Positions 47,442-56,318 of a stretch of DNA of 64,000 bases are shown here, piece after piece. Numbering within the stretch: the stretch's first letter is position 1; each line of letters begins with the position of its first letter. The notes beneath the pieces are model-generated. The model searched no databases. It was not told the DNA's origin and was given only the letters and a program-made list of their open reading frames with translations. The DNA lies in assembly GCA_030447415.1 (NCBI GenBank), contig JAUJOZ010000001.1, forward strand, positions 372,001 to 436,000, given 5' to 3'. This DNA is from Thermomicrobiales bacterium (lineage in GTDB: Bacteria; Chloroflexota; Chloroflexia; Thermomicrobiales; UBA6265). Both the position numbers and the translations under genes were made by a program.

Positions 47442-48361
47442 GCGCGACGGAGACGGCGACGGCCGCCGTGTCGTCTCTCGCCTCCCCTTGCTGCCCCAGC
47501 CCTGGAGGGGACGCGGTCGTCTCTCCCCAAGATTCGGCCACCGGGGGGGCGACAACGCCCAGTCGGATCGCCGCGGCTTTTGCGTGGTCCAAGGCGGAGG
47601 GGCGGACCGCGCTGATCCCGTACGTGACCGCCGGTTACCCGAGCCTGGCCATGACCGAGGCGTTGGTGCCGGCGCTCGTCGCGGGCGGCGCCGATCTGGT
47701 CGAGATCGGCGTTCCTTTCTCCGACCCGCTGGCCGACGGCGCCACGATCCAGCGCACCAGCCAGGCGGCCCTCGCCAACGGGGTCCGACTGACCGATTGC
47801 CTGGCGGTCGGCCGCCGCTTGCGGCAGGAGCACGGGGTCGAGGTGCCGCTCATCCTGATGGGCTACTACAACCCGATCCTCCAGTACGGCCCGGAGCGAT
47901 TCGCGGCCGACAGCGCCACGGCCGGTATCGACGGCTTCATCGTGCCGGACCTGCCGACCGAGGAGAGCGACGAGCTACTCGCCGCTTGCCGCCGCCACGG
48001 TCGCGACCTCATCTACCTCGTCGCCCCGACCTCGACCGAGGAGCGGATCGAGGAAGTGGCCAAGCGTTCCAGCGGCTTCGTCTACTGCGTGTCCCTCACC
48101 GGCGTCACCGGCGCCCGCGACGCGCTCCCCGATTTGGCAGGGTACGTCGCCCGCGTGCGGTGCCACACGGACCTGCCGCTTGCCATCGGCTTCGGCATCT
48201 CCACCGCGGCGCATGTCCGTGAGGTCGGCGAGGTCGCCGACGGCGCGATCGTCGCCAGCGCCCTCATCAATCACCTCGATCGCTTCCCGGAGGCCGAGCA
48301 GCCGGCGGCGGCCAGCGCCTTCGTGCGCGAGCTGCGCGGCGATCCGTCGCCGGGAACGTGA
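47438..48361 (+). CDS. trpA: Tryptophan synthase alpha chain
   Basis: A 307-residue TIM barrel that releases indole from indole-glycerol phosphate. It has [19 protein letters not shown] (catalytic Glu and Asp), [12 protein letters not shown], and the phosphate-binding [10 protein letters not shown]. The first 40 residues are a Ser/Ala-rich extension absent from most TrpA, so the true start may be later, though GTG 47438 overlaps the trpB stop in the usual coupled manner. Works as a complex with TrpB. Confidence 0.93.
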   Translation: MSATETATAAVSSLASPCCPSPGGDAVVSPQDSATGGATTPSRIAAAFAWSKAEGRTALIPYVTAGYPSLAMTEALVPALVAGGADLVEIGVPFSDPLADGATIQRTSQAALANGVRLTDCLAVGRRLRQEHGVEVPLILMGYYNPILQYGPERFAADSATAGIDGFIVPDLPTEESDELLAACRRHGRDLIYLVAPTSTEERIEEVAKRSSGFVYCVSLTGVTGARDALPDLAGYVARVRCHTDLPLAIGFGISTAAHVREVGEVADGAIVASALINHLDRFPEAEQPAAASAFVRELRGDPSPGT

Positions 48362-48581
48362 TCGCTGGGTCGTCCCCGGGAGCCCGGCACGCTTGTCTTC
48401 CCTCTACCGCCCTCGGGAAGCGGCTCCTCGCCCTCGTTCCGGGCGCGTTGCGTCTGGCCGGGGGTGACGCGACCGTGCGAGCGGACGTTCGGCGCCCCGG
48501 CCTCGTTCGGGTGGATGGCGCCCGCACGACCCGGACGGCGGCGTTATCACTGATCTCCCGGACCTGGTCGGCCAGAGCCTG

Positions 48582-50113
48582 ATGCTCCAGTTCGAGGGAC
48601 CGGAGCTGACGTCCGAGGTCCGCGCGGCGCTGCGGCGCATCCGGCCGTGCGGGGTCGTCCTCTCCTCCGCCAACATCCGGTCCCCCGAGCAGGTGTCGGC
48701 GCTTTGCCGCGACCTCCAGGCGGAAGCGCGAACGCTCGGCCTGCCACCGCTGCTGATCGCCGTCGACCAGGAGGGGGGCACCGTCAGCCGCCTGCCGGAG
48801 CCGTTCGTCACGGTGCCCAGTTCGATGGCCCAGGCGGCGACCGGCGATACGGAAGCGGCCGAGCGCTGCGCGATCATCTCCGGCCGGCAACTGCGGTCGG
48901 TCGGGATCGCGATGAACTTCGCGCCCGTGCTCGACGTCAACAACCAGCCGGCCAATCCGGTAATCCGGACGCGGTCGTTCGGAGACGACGCCGCCTCCGT
49001 CACCCGCTTCGGTCTCGCCGCGGTGCGCGGCTACGCGGCGGTGGACGTCATCGCGACGGTCAAGCACTTCCCGGGGCACGGCGATACCGATGTCGACTCT
49101 CACCACGGGTTGCCGGTCGTGTCGCACGACGTGGCGCACCATCAGGCGCCGGAACTGGCGCCGTTCGTCGCCGCCATCGCGGCCGGCGTCCCGGCCGTCA
49201 TGACCGCCCACATCGTCTTCCCGGCGCTCGACGAGCAGCTCGCCACCCTCTCTCGCCGAATCCTGACCGGATTGCTTCGGGAGGAGCTCGGATTCGACGG
49301 GCTGATCGTCACCGACGCGATGGACATGGGCGCGATCGTCGCCCGCTACGGCTCGGCGGCCGCCGCCGTCGCCGCCAAGGCGGCCGGTGCGGACGTGGTG
49401 GAGATGGTCGACACGCTGGACACACAGATCGCCGCGGCCGACGCCCTGCGCGAGGCAGCCGCGGCGGGGGGAGTCCCCCGGTCCTGCTTCGAGGCGACGG
49501 CGCGCCGTCTCGCCGCGCTTCGCACCCGGTACCGCATCGACCACGACGTTCCGCCTCCGTCCCGTCCCGTCCCGACCCCGCCCTCGCCGACGAAGCGCTG
49601 GCGATCGCGCGGCGGGGCATCACCCTCCTTCGTGGGGGCGGGAGGCTGCCACTCGCGGCCGATGCCCATTTGGCAGTGATCGACTGTCAACGCGCCCGCT
49701 CCTCGATAGCGGAGGACCCGGTCGACCGGGCGGCCGTGCTGCGCGACGCCGTCACCGCGGCGTTCCCGCGCGCCGTCTCGGCGACGGTGGCGGCGGAACC
49801 GGTCCCGGCGGAGCTGGAACGAGCACGCGCGCTGACCGAGGGATGCGACGCGATCCTGCTAGTGACCCGAGACGCGGAGCAGGTCGAGCACCATGCGCGG
49901 CTCGGCCGGGAACTCGTGATGGGGCCGCGACCGCTGGTGCACGCCGCCGTCCGCGCTCCCTTCGACGCGCACCTCTTCCCTGGCGCAGCGGCAACCCTCC
50001 TGACGTACGGCGATCCGCCCGTCTCCCTGCGGGCGCTGGTCGACGTCCTTGCCGGCCGAGCCCAGGCACACGGGATCCCTCCGGTGACCCTGCCTGGTCC
50101 GCCTGTGGCGTGA
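48582..50113 (+). pseudogene. nagZ: NagZ-type beta-N-acetylhexosaminidase (GH3), frame broken by a 5-bp repeat
   Basis: The first frame carries the full GH3 core: LLIAVDQEGGTVSRL, the VIATVKHFPGHGDT motif (catalytic loop with KH and H) and GFDGLIVTDAMDMGAI with the catalytic aspartate. At about 49560 the frame runs into a Pro-rich tail, while the next frame continues with ALADEALAIARRGITLLRGG and the C-terminal GH3 alpha/beta domain to 50113. Between them CGTCC is repeated three times (49558-49572); removing one unit restores a single frame. The 5' start is unclear: the frame is open upstream (DLPDLVGQSLM), but ATG 48582 is the only standard start. The enzyme recycles peptidoglycan or trims GlcNAc. 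Confidence 0.8.
49558..49572 (+). repeat. Triple CGTCC pentanucleotide repeat within nagZ
   Basis: Three head-to-tail CGTCC units at the exact position where the nagZ frame is broken. Losing or gaining one unit shifts the frame by two or one. Confidence 0.85.
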
Positions 50114-50300
50114 CCGTGCGATGAGGAAAGTCGGGCGTGTATGATTTCCCGGCAAGGACGCATGACCGGGCAGCGCCGCCCGGGGCGAGACCGTCACCGT
50201 GCCACGCCACGGCCGAAACGGGCGACGGTGCATGTGGTTGCGCGCACGATCGGCCCCTGGTGGTCCTTCCGGATGAGTCGAGGAGTGGAGAGTCGTCCGC

Positions 50301-50783
50301 ATGTCCATCCGACCCAACGGCGCCCCGAGCGGCGAGGCGACGGATCCGACGCCTCGACTCGTCTGCCGGGGTCTGCGCGGCGCGACCACCGCGGAGGCGA
50401 ACACGGCCGAGGACATTCTGGAAGCGACCGCGGAGTTGCTGACGGCGCTGGTCCGCCTCAACGACCTGCGGTCGGACGACATCGTCAGCGCCATCTTCAC
50501 GACGACGCCCGACCTCAACGCGACGTTTCCGGCGCTGGCGCGGGAGGGTCTCGACTGGTCGGAGGTCCCGCTGCTGTGCGGACACGAGATGGCGGTGCCG
50601 GGGGCGCTGGAGCGGGTCGTCCGCGTGCTGCTCCACGTCAACACCACCCGCTCGCCCTCGGAGGTCCGCCACGTCTATCTCAAGGGCGCCGGTGAGCTGC
50701 GACCGGGTTGGGCCGTCTCCGAAGAGGAGCTAGCCACCCTCCTGGGTCGTCCCGCTCCCGTCACGACCGGAGGCACGCCGTGA
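50301..50783 (+). CDS. aroH: Chorismate mutase, AroH type
   Basis: A 160-residue protein whose core (residues ~20-140) is the AroH pseudo-alpha/beta-barrel fold. Motifs are CRGLRGATTAEANTAEDIL at the start of the domain, IVSAIFTTTPDLNATFPA, VPLLCGHEMAVPGAL, and VRVLLHVNTT, with the active-site Arg and Glu seen in Bacillus AroH. It rearranges chorismate to prephenate for phenylalanine and tyrosine. A Pro/Ser N-terminal extension and a short tail flank the core. It stands between nagZ and aroF on the same strand. Confidence 0.92.
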   Translation: MSIRPNGAPSGEATDPTPRLVCRGLRGATTAEANTAEDILEATAELLTALVRLNDLRSDDIVSAIFTTTPDLNATFPALAREGLDWSEVPLLCGHEMAVPGALERVVRVLLHVNTTRSPSEVRHVYLKGAGELRPGWAVSEEELATLLGRPAPVTTGGTP

Positions 50784-50880
50784 CTCGCCCGCAGGGCGCA
50801 GCACGTAGCCAGGGTGCAGCAAGCAGCGCCCCGACGAGCGACCGTCGATCCTCGACTTCCGACCCGCTGGGAGGTACCAC

Positions 50881-51924
50881 GTGATCATCGTCATGGAGCG
50901 CGGGGCGACCCGCGAGCAGGTCGACGACATCGTCGCCCGCGTGCGTGAGCTCGGGCTCGGCGCCCACCTCTCTGAGGGAGAGGAGCGGACCATCGTCGGC
51001 GTCGTCGGATCCCCCTTGCCGCCGACGCTGGACGAGCAGTTGGAGATCCACGCCGGCGTCGAGCAGGTGGTTCGCATCACGAAGAAGTACAAGCTGTCCG
51101 GATGGGACTTCCGCCCGCAGAAGACACAGATCCGGGTCAGGGACGTGGTGATCGGCGGGGACGAGGTGACGATCATCGCCGGCCCCTGCTCGGTCGAGAG
51201 CGAGGAGCAGACGGTCGAGACGGCGCGGGCAGTCAAGGCCGCCGGCGCGAGAATGCTGCGCGGGGGGGCCTACAAGCCGCGCACCTCGCCCTACGAGTTT
51301 CGCGGTCTGGGGCGGCGAGGACTGGAGATCCTGGCGCTGGCGCGGGAAGAGACCGGCCTGCCGGTGATCACCGAGGTGATGACCCCGGCCGACATCGCGG
51401 AGGTCCACGCCTACACCGACGTGTTCCAGGTCGGCGCTCGCAACGCCCAGAACTACCTGCTGCTGGAGGAGATCGGCAAGGCCGGCAAACCGGTGATGCT
51501 CAAGCGGGGCCTATCCATGCAGCTGGAGGAGTGGCTGCTGGCCGCAGAGTACGTGATGTCGCAGGGCAATCCGGACGTCATCCTCTGCGAGCGAGGTATC
51601 CGTACCTTCGAACCGGCCACCCGCAACACCCTCGACGTCAGCGCCGTCCCGGTGATCCAGGGGATGTCGCACCTGCCGGTCTTTGTCGACCCAAGCCACG
51701 CGGCCGGCAAACGGGCGCTGGTGCCGTCGCTGGCGTTGGCCGGCATCGCCGCCGGGGCCGACGGGCTGATGATCGAGGTGCACCCCAGCCCCGACCACGC
51801 GCTGTCCGATGGCGCCCAATCGCTGACCTTCGCCGAGTTCGCCGCCCTCACGCCTCGCATCGCCGCCGTCGCCCAGGCGGTCGGCCGCAGCCTGCCGGTG
51901 GTGGACGCGGTAGTGTCGGTCTAG
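50881..51924 (+). CDS. aroF: 3-deoxy-7-phosphoheptulonate synthase (type I beta, with N-terminal ferredoxin-like domain)
   Basis: A 347-residue enzyme that condenses PEP and erythrose-4-phosphate, the first step of the shikimate pathway. GTG 50881 opens an N-terminal ~70-residue ferredoxin-like regulatory domain (IIVMERGATREQVDDIV), as in Thermotoga-type DAHP synthases that are feedback-sensitive to Tyr/Phe. The barrel carries TIIAGPCSVES, MLRGGAYKPRTSPY, AQNYLLLEEIGKAGKPVMLKRG and VFVDPSHAAG. It closes the cluster trpB-trpA-nagZ-aroH-aroF, so chorismate supply and its use are encoded together. Confidence 0.95.
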   Translation: MIIVMERGATREQVDDIVARVRELGLGAHLSEGEERTIVGVVGSPLPPTLDEQLEIHAGVEQVVRITKKYKLSGWDFRPQKTQIRVRDVVIGGDEVTIIAGPCSVESEEQTVETARAVKAAGARMLRGGAYKPRTSPYEFRGLGRRGLEILALAREETGLPVITEVMTPADIAEVHAYTDVFQVGARNAQNYLLLEEIGKAGKPVMLKRGLSMQLEEWLLAAEYVMSQGNPDVILCERGIRTFEPATRNTLDVSAVPVIQGMSHLPVFVDPSHAAGKRALVPSLALAGIAAGADGLMIEVHPSPDHALSDGAQSLTFAEFAALTPRIAAVAQAVGRSLPVVDAVVSV

Positions 51925-52140
51925 GGGTCGGCCGGCGCGTCGCAAGCGACACCCCTCAGTGAGCGGCCGAGATCCGGGCTTTTTGACCTCGACCCCGCCG
52001 ATTATCTCGCTGGGACCCGTGAACCCGGCCCGGTCCTCAAACTGGCGCTCGATCTCGTGCCAGGTGTCGGCTCGCTCCGCCTCGGAGCCGCCGGCCAGCA
52101 TCTGGCGCAGCGCGCTGAATGACTTCCACTCGAACCGCAT
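51511..52140 (-). CDS. Possible small protein, antisense end overlapping aroF
   Basis: Minus-strand frame from ATG 52140: MRFEWKSFSALRQMLAGG, then ERADTWHEIERQFEDRAGF and GPSEIIGGVEV. These ~60 residues look like a compact helical protein, unlike the shadow frames. The frame then runs on with no stop for another 400 bases opposite the aroF 3' end, where it reads as ordinary antisense. The real gene probably ends near 51925, perhaps through a one-base frame error. No good ribosome site is present. Unknown function. Confidence 0.35.
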   Translation of the reverse strand: MRFEWKSFSALRQMLAGGSEAERADTWHEIERQFEDRAGFTGPSEIIGGVEVKKPGSRPLTEGCRLRRAGRPLDRHYRVHHRQAAADRLGDGGDARREGGELGEGQRLGAIGQRVVGAGVHLDHQPVGPGGDAGQRQRRHQRPFAGRVAWVDKDRQVRHPLDHRDGADVEGVAGGRFEGTDTSLAEDDVRIALRHHVLCGQQPLLQLHG

Positions 52141-52401
52141 GGACTCGGCCGCGGACGGCGGGCGCGGCGGCGAAGAGATAACGCGCGTCTCGATCCTCTC
52201 GGAACCCGGCCCGTCGGTACTGCCGCCTCGAGCACCCCGGCTTCGCCCGCGCTGAACACACTGGGCGGACCGGGGAGCGGCGGCGGCAGTTGCGCGCGGC
52301 CGGATCGTCTGGCCCCGATAATGTCCCGGCCGACCCGGGCAGCCCGGCGCGACCCCAGGCACCGAGGTCGCCTTTCGAGTACACGGTCGAGAGGAGCACC
52401 C
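52141..52401. other. Spacer before the DUF1360 gene
   Basis: A 260-base spacer with only the GAGGAG ribosome site at about 52391-52396 that serves the next gene. No other feature seen. Confidence 0.45.
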
Positions 52402-52911
52402 GTGTCCGAGAACCGACGCCGGCACCAGAGCCAGCAGATCCAGGAGCGCGCGACGTATGTCACGCTGATGGGCCTCTTCCTGGGCCTGTTCGGGGCGTTC
52501 GCGTCGCGCGTGCGTGGGAAGGACCGGCCGCTGGATTTGCGGCCGCTCGACGTGACGCTGCTGGGGTTGTCGACGTACCGGGCCGGCCGCCTCGCCGCTT
52601 ATGACCGGGTCACCGAGCCGCTGCGCGATCCGTTCACGGCGACCCAGCCGGACGAGTACGGCGCTGGCGAGAACGTGGTCGCCGAAGGAGTCGGGACGCG
52701 TAAGGCGATTGGCGAGCTGGTCTCCTGCCCGACGTGCGTCGGCACATGGGTCGCGGCCGGGTTGGTCTATGGCCTGCAGGTGGCCCCCGGGCCAACGCGC
52801 GTCCTCCTGGCGATCCTGGGTGCCACCGGCCTCGCCGAGCTGCTCAACGGTGCGAGTGAGGCGCTGACCTGGACCGGCAAGGCCGCGCGCAAGCAATCCT
52901 CCCCGGAGTGA
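52402..52911 (+). CDS. DUF1360 domain-containing membrane protein
   Basis: A 169-residue protein with three or four membrane-associated helices. GTG 52402 is preceded by GAGGAG; the frame opens earlier at 52321 but that part is Pro/Arg-rich. The characteristic region is LLGLSTYRAGRLAAYDRVTE, GVGTRKAIGELVSCPTCVGTWVA (with the paired cysteines) and the final hydrophobic stretch, as in DUF1360 proteins (YjaZ/CotJ-like in spore-formers). The role is unknown; the Cys pair may bind metal or form a disulfide. Confidence 0.8.
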   Translation: MSENRRRHQSQQIQERATYVTLMGLFLGLFGAFASRVRGKDRPLDLRPLDVTLLGLSTYRAGRLAAYDRVTEPLRDPFTATQPDEYGAGENVVAEGVGTRKAIGELVSCPTCVGTWVAAGLVYGLQVAPGPTRVLLAILGATGLAELLNGASEALTWTGKAARKQSSPE

Positions 52912-53020
52912 TGCCTTCGCTCGGGACGCCGGCGGCGGTCGCGCGGGCTACGGGAGGTCGACCGCGCAGGCTACGGGAGTGGCCCCACGGCCGACGCGAC
53001 TTGGCCCAACCGGTACGGGC

Positions 53021-54022
53021 TCATTCCTTCTTTCTCAGTCCCACGACCCCGGCCGTCGCCACGGCGGCGGCGCCGGCGGCAAGCCAGCCGCGGTGGGTGG
53101 TGAGCCACCACTGCGGGCTCGTAGCCCGCGACCGGTCATCGAAGCTGCCGTGGGCGCCATGGTCGCCGGGGACCGGGTGCCACAGGTTGTGCGGGCGGTC
53201 GGGGTCGACGGGCGCGTCGGTCTGCTGCGCCTCGTAGTTGGTGCGGGCCAAGTAGCGGTCGAGGAGGCCGGGGACCAGCTTGTTGGCCAGGATCGCCAGG
53301 GTCGTGGGGGCACCGACGTAGACCTCGGGCCGGTTGTGGTCGGCGGCCCAGACGATCGCCTCGGCCGCGAGCTCGGGCTGGTAGATCGGCGGCACCGGCT
53401 GCGGGTGACGCGGCAGGCGGGTCTTGACCCAGCCGAACTGGGGCGTGTTGAGCGCCGGCAATTGCACCATCGTCAGGTGAACGTGGCTGCCGTCGTGGAG
53501 CAGCTCGGACCGCAGCGACTCGGTGAATCCTTGGATCGCGTGCTTCGCCCCGCAGTAGGCCGCCTGCAAGGGGATCGCGCGGTGGGCCAGGGCGGAGCCA
53601 ACCTGGACGATGGCGCCGTGGTCGCGCGGCAGCATCCGGCGTAGCGCGGCCATCGTGCCATAGACCGTGCCCAGGTACGTGACCTCGGTTACGCGCCGGA
53701 TCTCCTCCGGCCGCAGCTCCTTGACCGGGGAGAAGACCGACGCCATCGCATTGTTGACCCAGATGTCGATCGGTCCCAACTCCTCCTCGACCGCCGCGGC
53801 GGCCAACTCGACCTGGCTCGCGTCGGCGACGTCAGCCGCCAGCACCAGCGCCCGGCCTCCGGCGGCCTCGACCTCCCGCCGCGCAGCCTCCAAGCCGTCC
53901 TCGCCGCGGGCGATCAGCCCGACGTGGGCACCTCGCTGGGCGAAGGCCCGCGCGGTCGCGCGGCCGACATCCGCCGATGCACCGGTGACGACGACGACCT
54001 CGGGCCTCGTCGGTATGCTCAT
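53021..54022 (-). CDS. SDR family oxidoreductase with C-terminal membrane anchor
   Basis: A 333-residue short-chain dehydrogenase. Motifs: VVVTGASADVGRATA (cofactor loop), DIWVNNAM, VGSALAH (catalytic Ser) and YCGAKHAIQGF (Tyr/Lys). Residues ~225-290 form an insertion typical of membrane-linked SDRs, and the last 25 residues (GWLAAGAAAVATAGVVG followed by RKKE) make a C-terminal transmembrane helix with a basic tail, so the enzyme is tethered to the inner membrane facing the cytosol. ATG 54022 is the start. Substrate unknown, often a lipid or long-chain ketone. Confidence 0.85.
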   Translation of the reverse strand: MSIPTRPEVVVVTGASADVGRATARAFAQRGAHVGLIARGEDGLEAARREVEAAGGRALVLAADVADASQVELAAAAVEEELGPIDIWVNNAMASVFSPVKELRPEEIRRVTEVTYLGTVYGTMAALRRMLPRDHGAIVQVGSALAHRAIPLQAAYCGAKHAIQGFTESLRSELLHDGSHVHLTMVQLPALNTPQFGWVKTRLPRHPQPVPPIYQPELAAEAIVWAADHNRPEVYVGAPTTLAILANKLVPGLLDRYLARTNYEAQQTDAPVDPDRPHNLWHPVPGDHGAHGSFDDRSRATSPQWWLTTHRGWLAAGAAAVATAGVVGLRKKE

Positions 54023-54227
54023 TCCCTACGACTCCCTGGATTCGCTCGGGTGTCCCTGGGTCGGTTCGCCCGCAATATCGGTGCGCCCGGCCAAGACGTG
54101 CCTCGTCCCCGGGAGCCCGGTCCGGCTCTCCGGCCACCGTCACCCGGAGGGTATCCGACAACCCGACCCGGCCGGAGAATGGCGGTGTCGTCCTGGCAGC
54201 GTTGCCGGCCGAGGGTCAGGGTGGTGG

Positions 54228-54410
54228 GTCCCAGGCGACAGAAGCCGCCGCGGTCGGCGTCGAGCAGCGCACCGAAGACGCTTGGGTCGTCGTAGTCCGG
54301 TAGGCAGAGCCAGCCGATCGCGCCGCACGGCCGCGCTGATCGCGGCCGTTCGGCGGTCGTCGACCACGCCGTGCCGCTCGATCGGCGGGTAGGCGACGAA
54401 CGGGGGGCGG
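54228..54410 (-). pseudogene. Remnant of a GH15 (glucoamylase/trehalase-like) gene start
   Basis: Minus-strand frames give FVAYPPIERHGVVDDRRTAA in one frame and IGWLCLPDYDDPSVFGALLDADRGGF in the next. Together these match the N-terminus of bacterial GH15 trehalase-like proteins (YPPI-x-D-x-G-x-I-G-D-x-R-T-A-A ... WLCLPRFDSPSVFAALLD). A frame change separates the two pieces and the protein is not continued. It is a decayed fragment of a gene of about 600 residues. Confidence 0.55.
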
Positions 54411-54626
54411 CGGTCACGGGACCTCTTGCTGACCCGGCCCGCGCCGGGACGTCGTCGTGACCAGCGCCAGGCGGTGAGAGGTGGGCGGAATAGCCGGACG
54501 GCAGGATGCCGCGGGCGTCACGTTGCGCACGTTGTCTCGGTCACGAAGCCGAGCGCGTCCGTGTTTGTCCAGCGGCGGGCAAGGGCAGCACCCATGGTGT
54601 CACCCGATCCGATTCGGTGCACAGTG

Positions 54627-54662
54627 CAAGCGCCGCTGTCGCCTCTGCGACAGCGGCGCTTG
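54627..54662. terminator. Perfect 16-bp-arm hairpin, terminator-like
   Basis: Left arm CAAGCGCCGCTGTCGC (54627-54642), loop CTCT, right arm GCGACAGCGGCGCTTG (54647-54662). It lies about 107 bases beyond the stop of the ferritin-like gene on the minus strand. No T-run follows on either strand, so intrinsic termination is plausible but unproven. Confidence 0.55.
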
Positions 54663-54768
54663 GGTCTGGTGCCAATCGTCGAAGCCGGTGATCGTCGCAG
54701 AAAGGGTGTCGCTGGGGAAGTCGAGCGCGGCGGCTCCCGTCGGGGATGACGGACGCCGCCGCCGATCG

Positions 54769-55518
54769 CTACGCCTCCGGCGTCCCTTCATCTTCCGCCT
54801 CACCCTCGTCCTCGGTCTCGCCCTCGGCGCCGAGGAACGGTGCGGCGATCTCCAGGACCTCGTCCGGCGTCAATGGCTCGTCGAAGGCGGCCGGGAACGG
54901 GTCGGCGTCGTTGAGGAGGTTGAGGTAAGCGGCGTGGCGCGCCTCGACACCGTGGATCGTCAAGGCTGCAGTCAGGAGTTCGTCCTCCTCGATCAGGTAC
55001 TGGGCCGCCCCGGTGTAGGCGCTAACGCCGGTGTTCTCCAGCGCCTGGGCGGTGGCGAGGAACGCGGTCGCGTCCTCGGTCGCCTCGCCGAAGTCGTACT
55101 CCGCCTCGGCCTCAACCGGCTCACCGCCGAGCTGGTCGATGACGGCGGTCAACGTGTCGACGTGCTCGGCCTCGTTGTTGCGGATCTCGGTCAGGTAGTC
55201 GAAGACCGACTCCTGGAAGCCGAGGTCGACGAAGGCTTGGACACCCAAGGCGTCGAGACCCTGGGCGTAGAACGTCGCCTCCAGGTGCTCCAGGGTCAGC
55301 GCGTAGTTCAGCACGTCGACGGGGCTCTCGAAGGGTGATTCCCCGCCCTCTGGCGTCCCGTCCTGCGCCAGCACCGACAGCCGCGCACGGCCGACCAGCA
55401 GCATCGCCAACGCTCCACCACCCGCCAGCCTGGCCGAACCGTGCATCAGGTCGCGGCGCGACGCCGGCCGCCGCGCCTCCGTCACCGCGTCGAGCATCCG
55501 TCCATCGGTACGCTGCAT
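54769..55518 (-). CDS. Tat-exported ferritin-like domain protein with acidic tail
   Basis: A 249-residue protein. The start ATG 55518 has AAGGAGAAGAACG upstream. A twin-arginine-type motif (ASRRDLMHGSARLAGG) precedes a hydrophobic stretch, so Tat export is expected. The mature part is a four-helix ferritin-2-like domain (YALTLEHLEATFYAQGL, EIRNNEAEHVDTLTAVI, FLATAQALENTGVSAYTGA, GVEARHAAYLNLL), with Glu/His residues that can hold a di-iron site. The last ~25 residues are almost entirely Glu/Asp/Gly, perhaps for metal or surface binding. It is the second copy of a tandem pair with 55629-56318. Confidence 0.85.
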   Translation of the reverse strand: MQRTDGRMLDAVTEARRPASRRDLMHGSARLAGGGALAMLLVGRARLSVLAQDGTPEGGESPFESPVDVLNYALTLEHLEATFYAQGLDALGVQAFVDLGFQESVFDYLTEIRNNEAEHVDTLTAVIDQLGGEPVEAEAEYDFGEATEDATAFLATAQALENTGVSAYTGAAQYLIEEDELLTAALTIHGVEARHAAYLNLLNDADPFPAAFDEPLTPDEVLEIAAPFLGAEGETEDEGEAEDEGTPEA

Positions 55519-55628
55519 GTCGTTCTTCTCCTTGTCCGCGAGCGGCCGTGCCGACCGCGTTTCGTCGTCGATTCCCGAACGATCTCCTGGGCTATCCGGC
55601 GCGAGCTTCGGCGCGCGGTGCCCGGGAG

Positions 55629-56318
55629 CTACGAGACGATGAACGGGCCGGCGATCTCCAGCACCTCCGCCGGCGACAGCGGGTCCTCGAAGGCCGCCGG
55701 GAACGGCAGCGTGCCGTTGAGCAGATTGAGGTAGGACGCGTGGCGCGCCTCGACGGCGACGATGGTGCCGGCCGCGGTCAGCAGCTCCGGATCGGAGATG
55801 AACTGGCCGGCGCCGTCGTAGGCAGAGACCCCGGTGTTCTCCAGCGCCTGAGCGGTGGTCAGGAACGTCGCGCCGGACGCGTCGGTGAAGGCGTCGCCGA
55901 AGTCGTACTCCTGCTCCTCGGCCGGCTCCCCGCCGAGGTCGCCGATGACCTGGGTCAGCGTGGCGACGTGTTCTTCCTCGTGGTCGCGGATCGCGGTCAG
56001 CCGCTCAAAGATCGAACCGCCGAAGGGACCTTCCCCAAAGACGTCACCGAGAGTTTCGAGACCGTCCCGGTAAAAGGCGAACTCCAGGTGCTCCAGCGTC
56101 AGCGCATAGTTGAGGACGTCGACGTCGTCCTCGAAGTCGACTGCCGCCGGTGTGGCGTCCTGGGCCCGTGCCACCAGCGGACCACCGACGACCAGGGCAA
56201 GCCCCGCCCCGCCGGCCAGCTTCGCCGACCCGGTCAGGAAGGCGCGTCGCGAGGCCAGCCGTCGCCGCTCCACGGTGATCGCTTCCAAGAACTGCTCGTG
56301 CAATGGTCGAACCGCCAT
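55629..56318 (-). CDS. Tat-exported ferritin-like domain protein, first copy
   Basis: A 229-residue paralogue of the downstream gene. ATG 56318 with AGGAGGGTC is chosen over the open frame to 56360. The Tat region reads ASRRAFLTGSAKLAGG, then a hydrophobic segment. The ferritin-like helices mirror those of the neighbour (YALTLEHLEFAFYRDGL, AIRDHEEEHVATLTQVIGDL, FLTTAQALENTGVSAYDGA, VEARHASYLNLLNG). It lacks the acidic tail. A 110-base gap separates the two; they may be co-transcribed. Such exported ferritin-like proteins are thought to handle iron or protect against peroxide at the cell surface; that role is family inference. Confidence 0.85.
   Translation of the reverse strand: MAVRPLHEQFLEAITVERRRLASRRAFLTGSAKLAGGAGLALVVGGPLVARAQDATPAAVDFEDDVDVLNYALTLEHLEFAFYRDGLETLGDVFGEGPFGGSIFERLTAIRDHEEEHVATLTQVIGDLGGEPAEEQEYDFGDAFTDASGATFLTTAQALENTGVSAYDGAGQFISDPELLTAAGTIVAVEARHASYLNLLNGTLPFPAAFEDPLSPAEVLEIAGPFIVS

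Larger units (their letters stand above)
54023..54768. other. Intergenic region with GH15 remnant and a strong hairpin
   Basis: About 750 bases between the SDR and the ferritin-like gene. It contains a degraded glucoamylase-type fragment (54228-54410) and a perfect 16-bp-arm hairpin (54627-54662), both listed. No intact gene. Confidence 0.55.

Noticed and set aside
48358..48581. 74-codon frame between trpA and nagZ as a separate gene
   Set aside because: It overlaps the likely true N-terminal part of NagZ in a different frame and has no family features.
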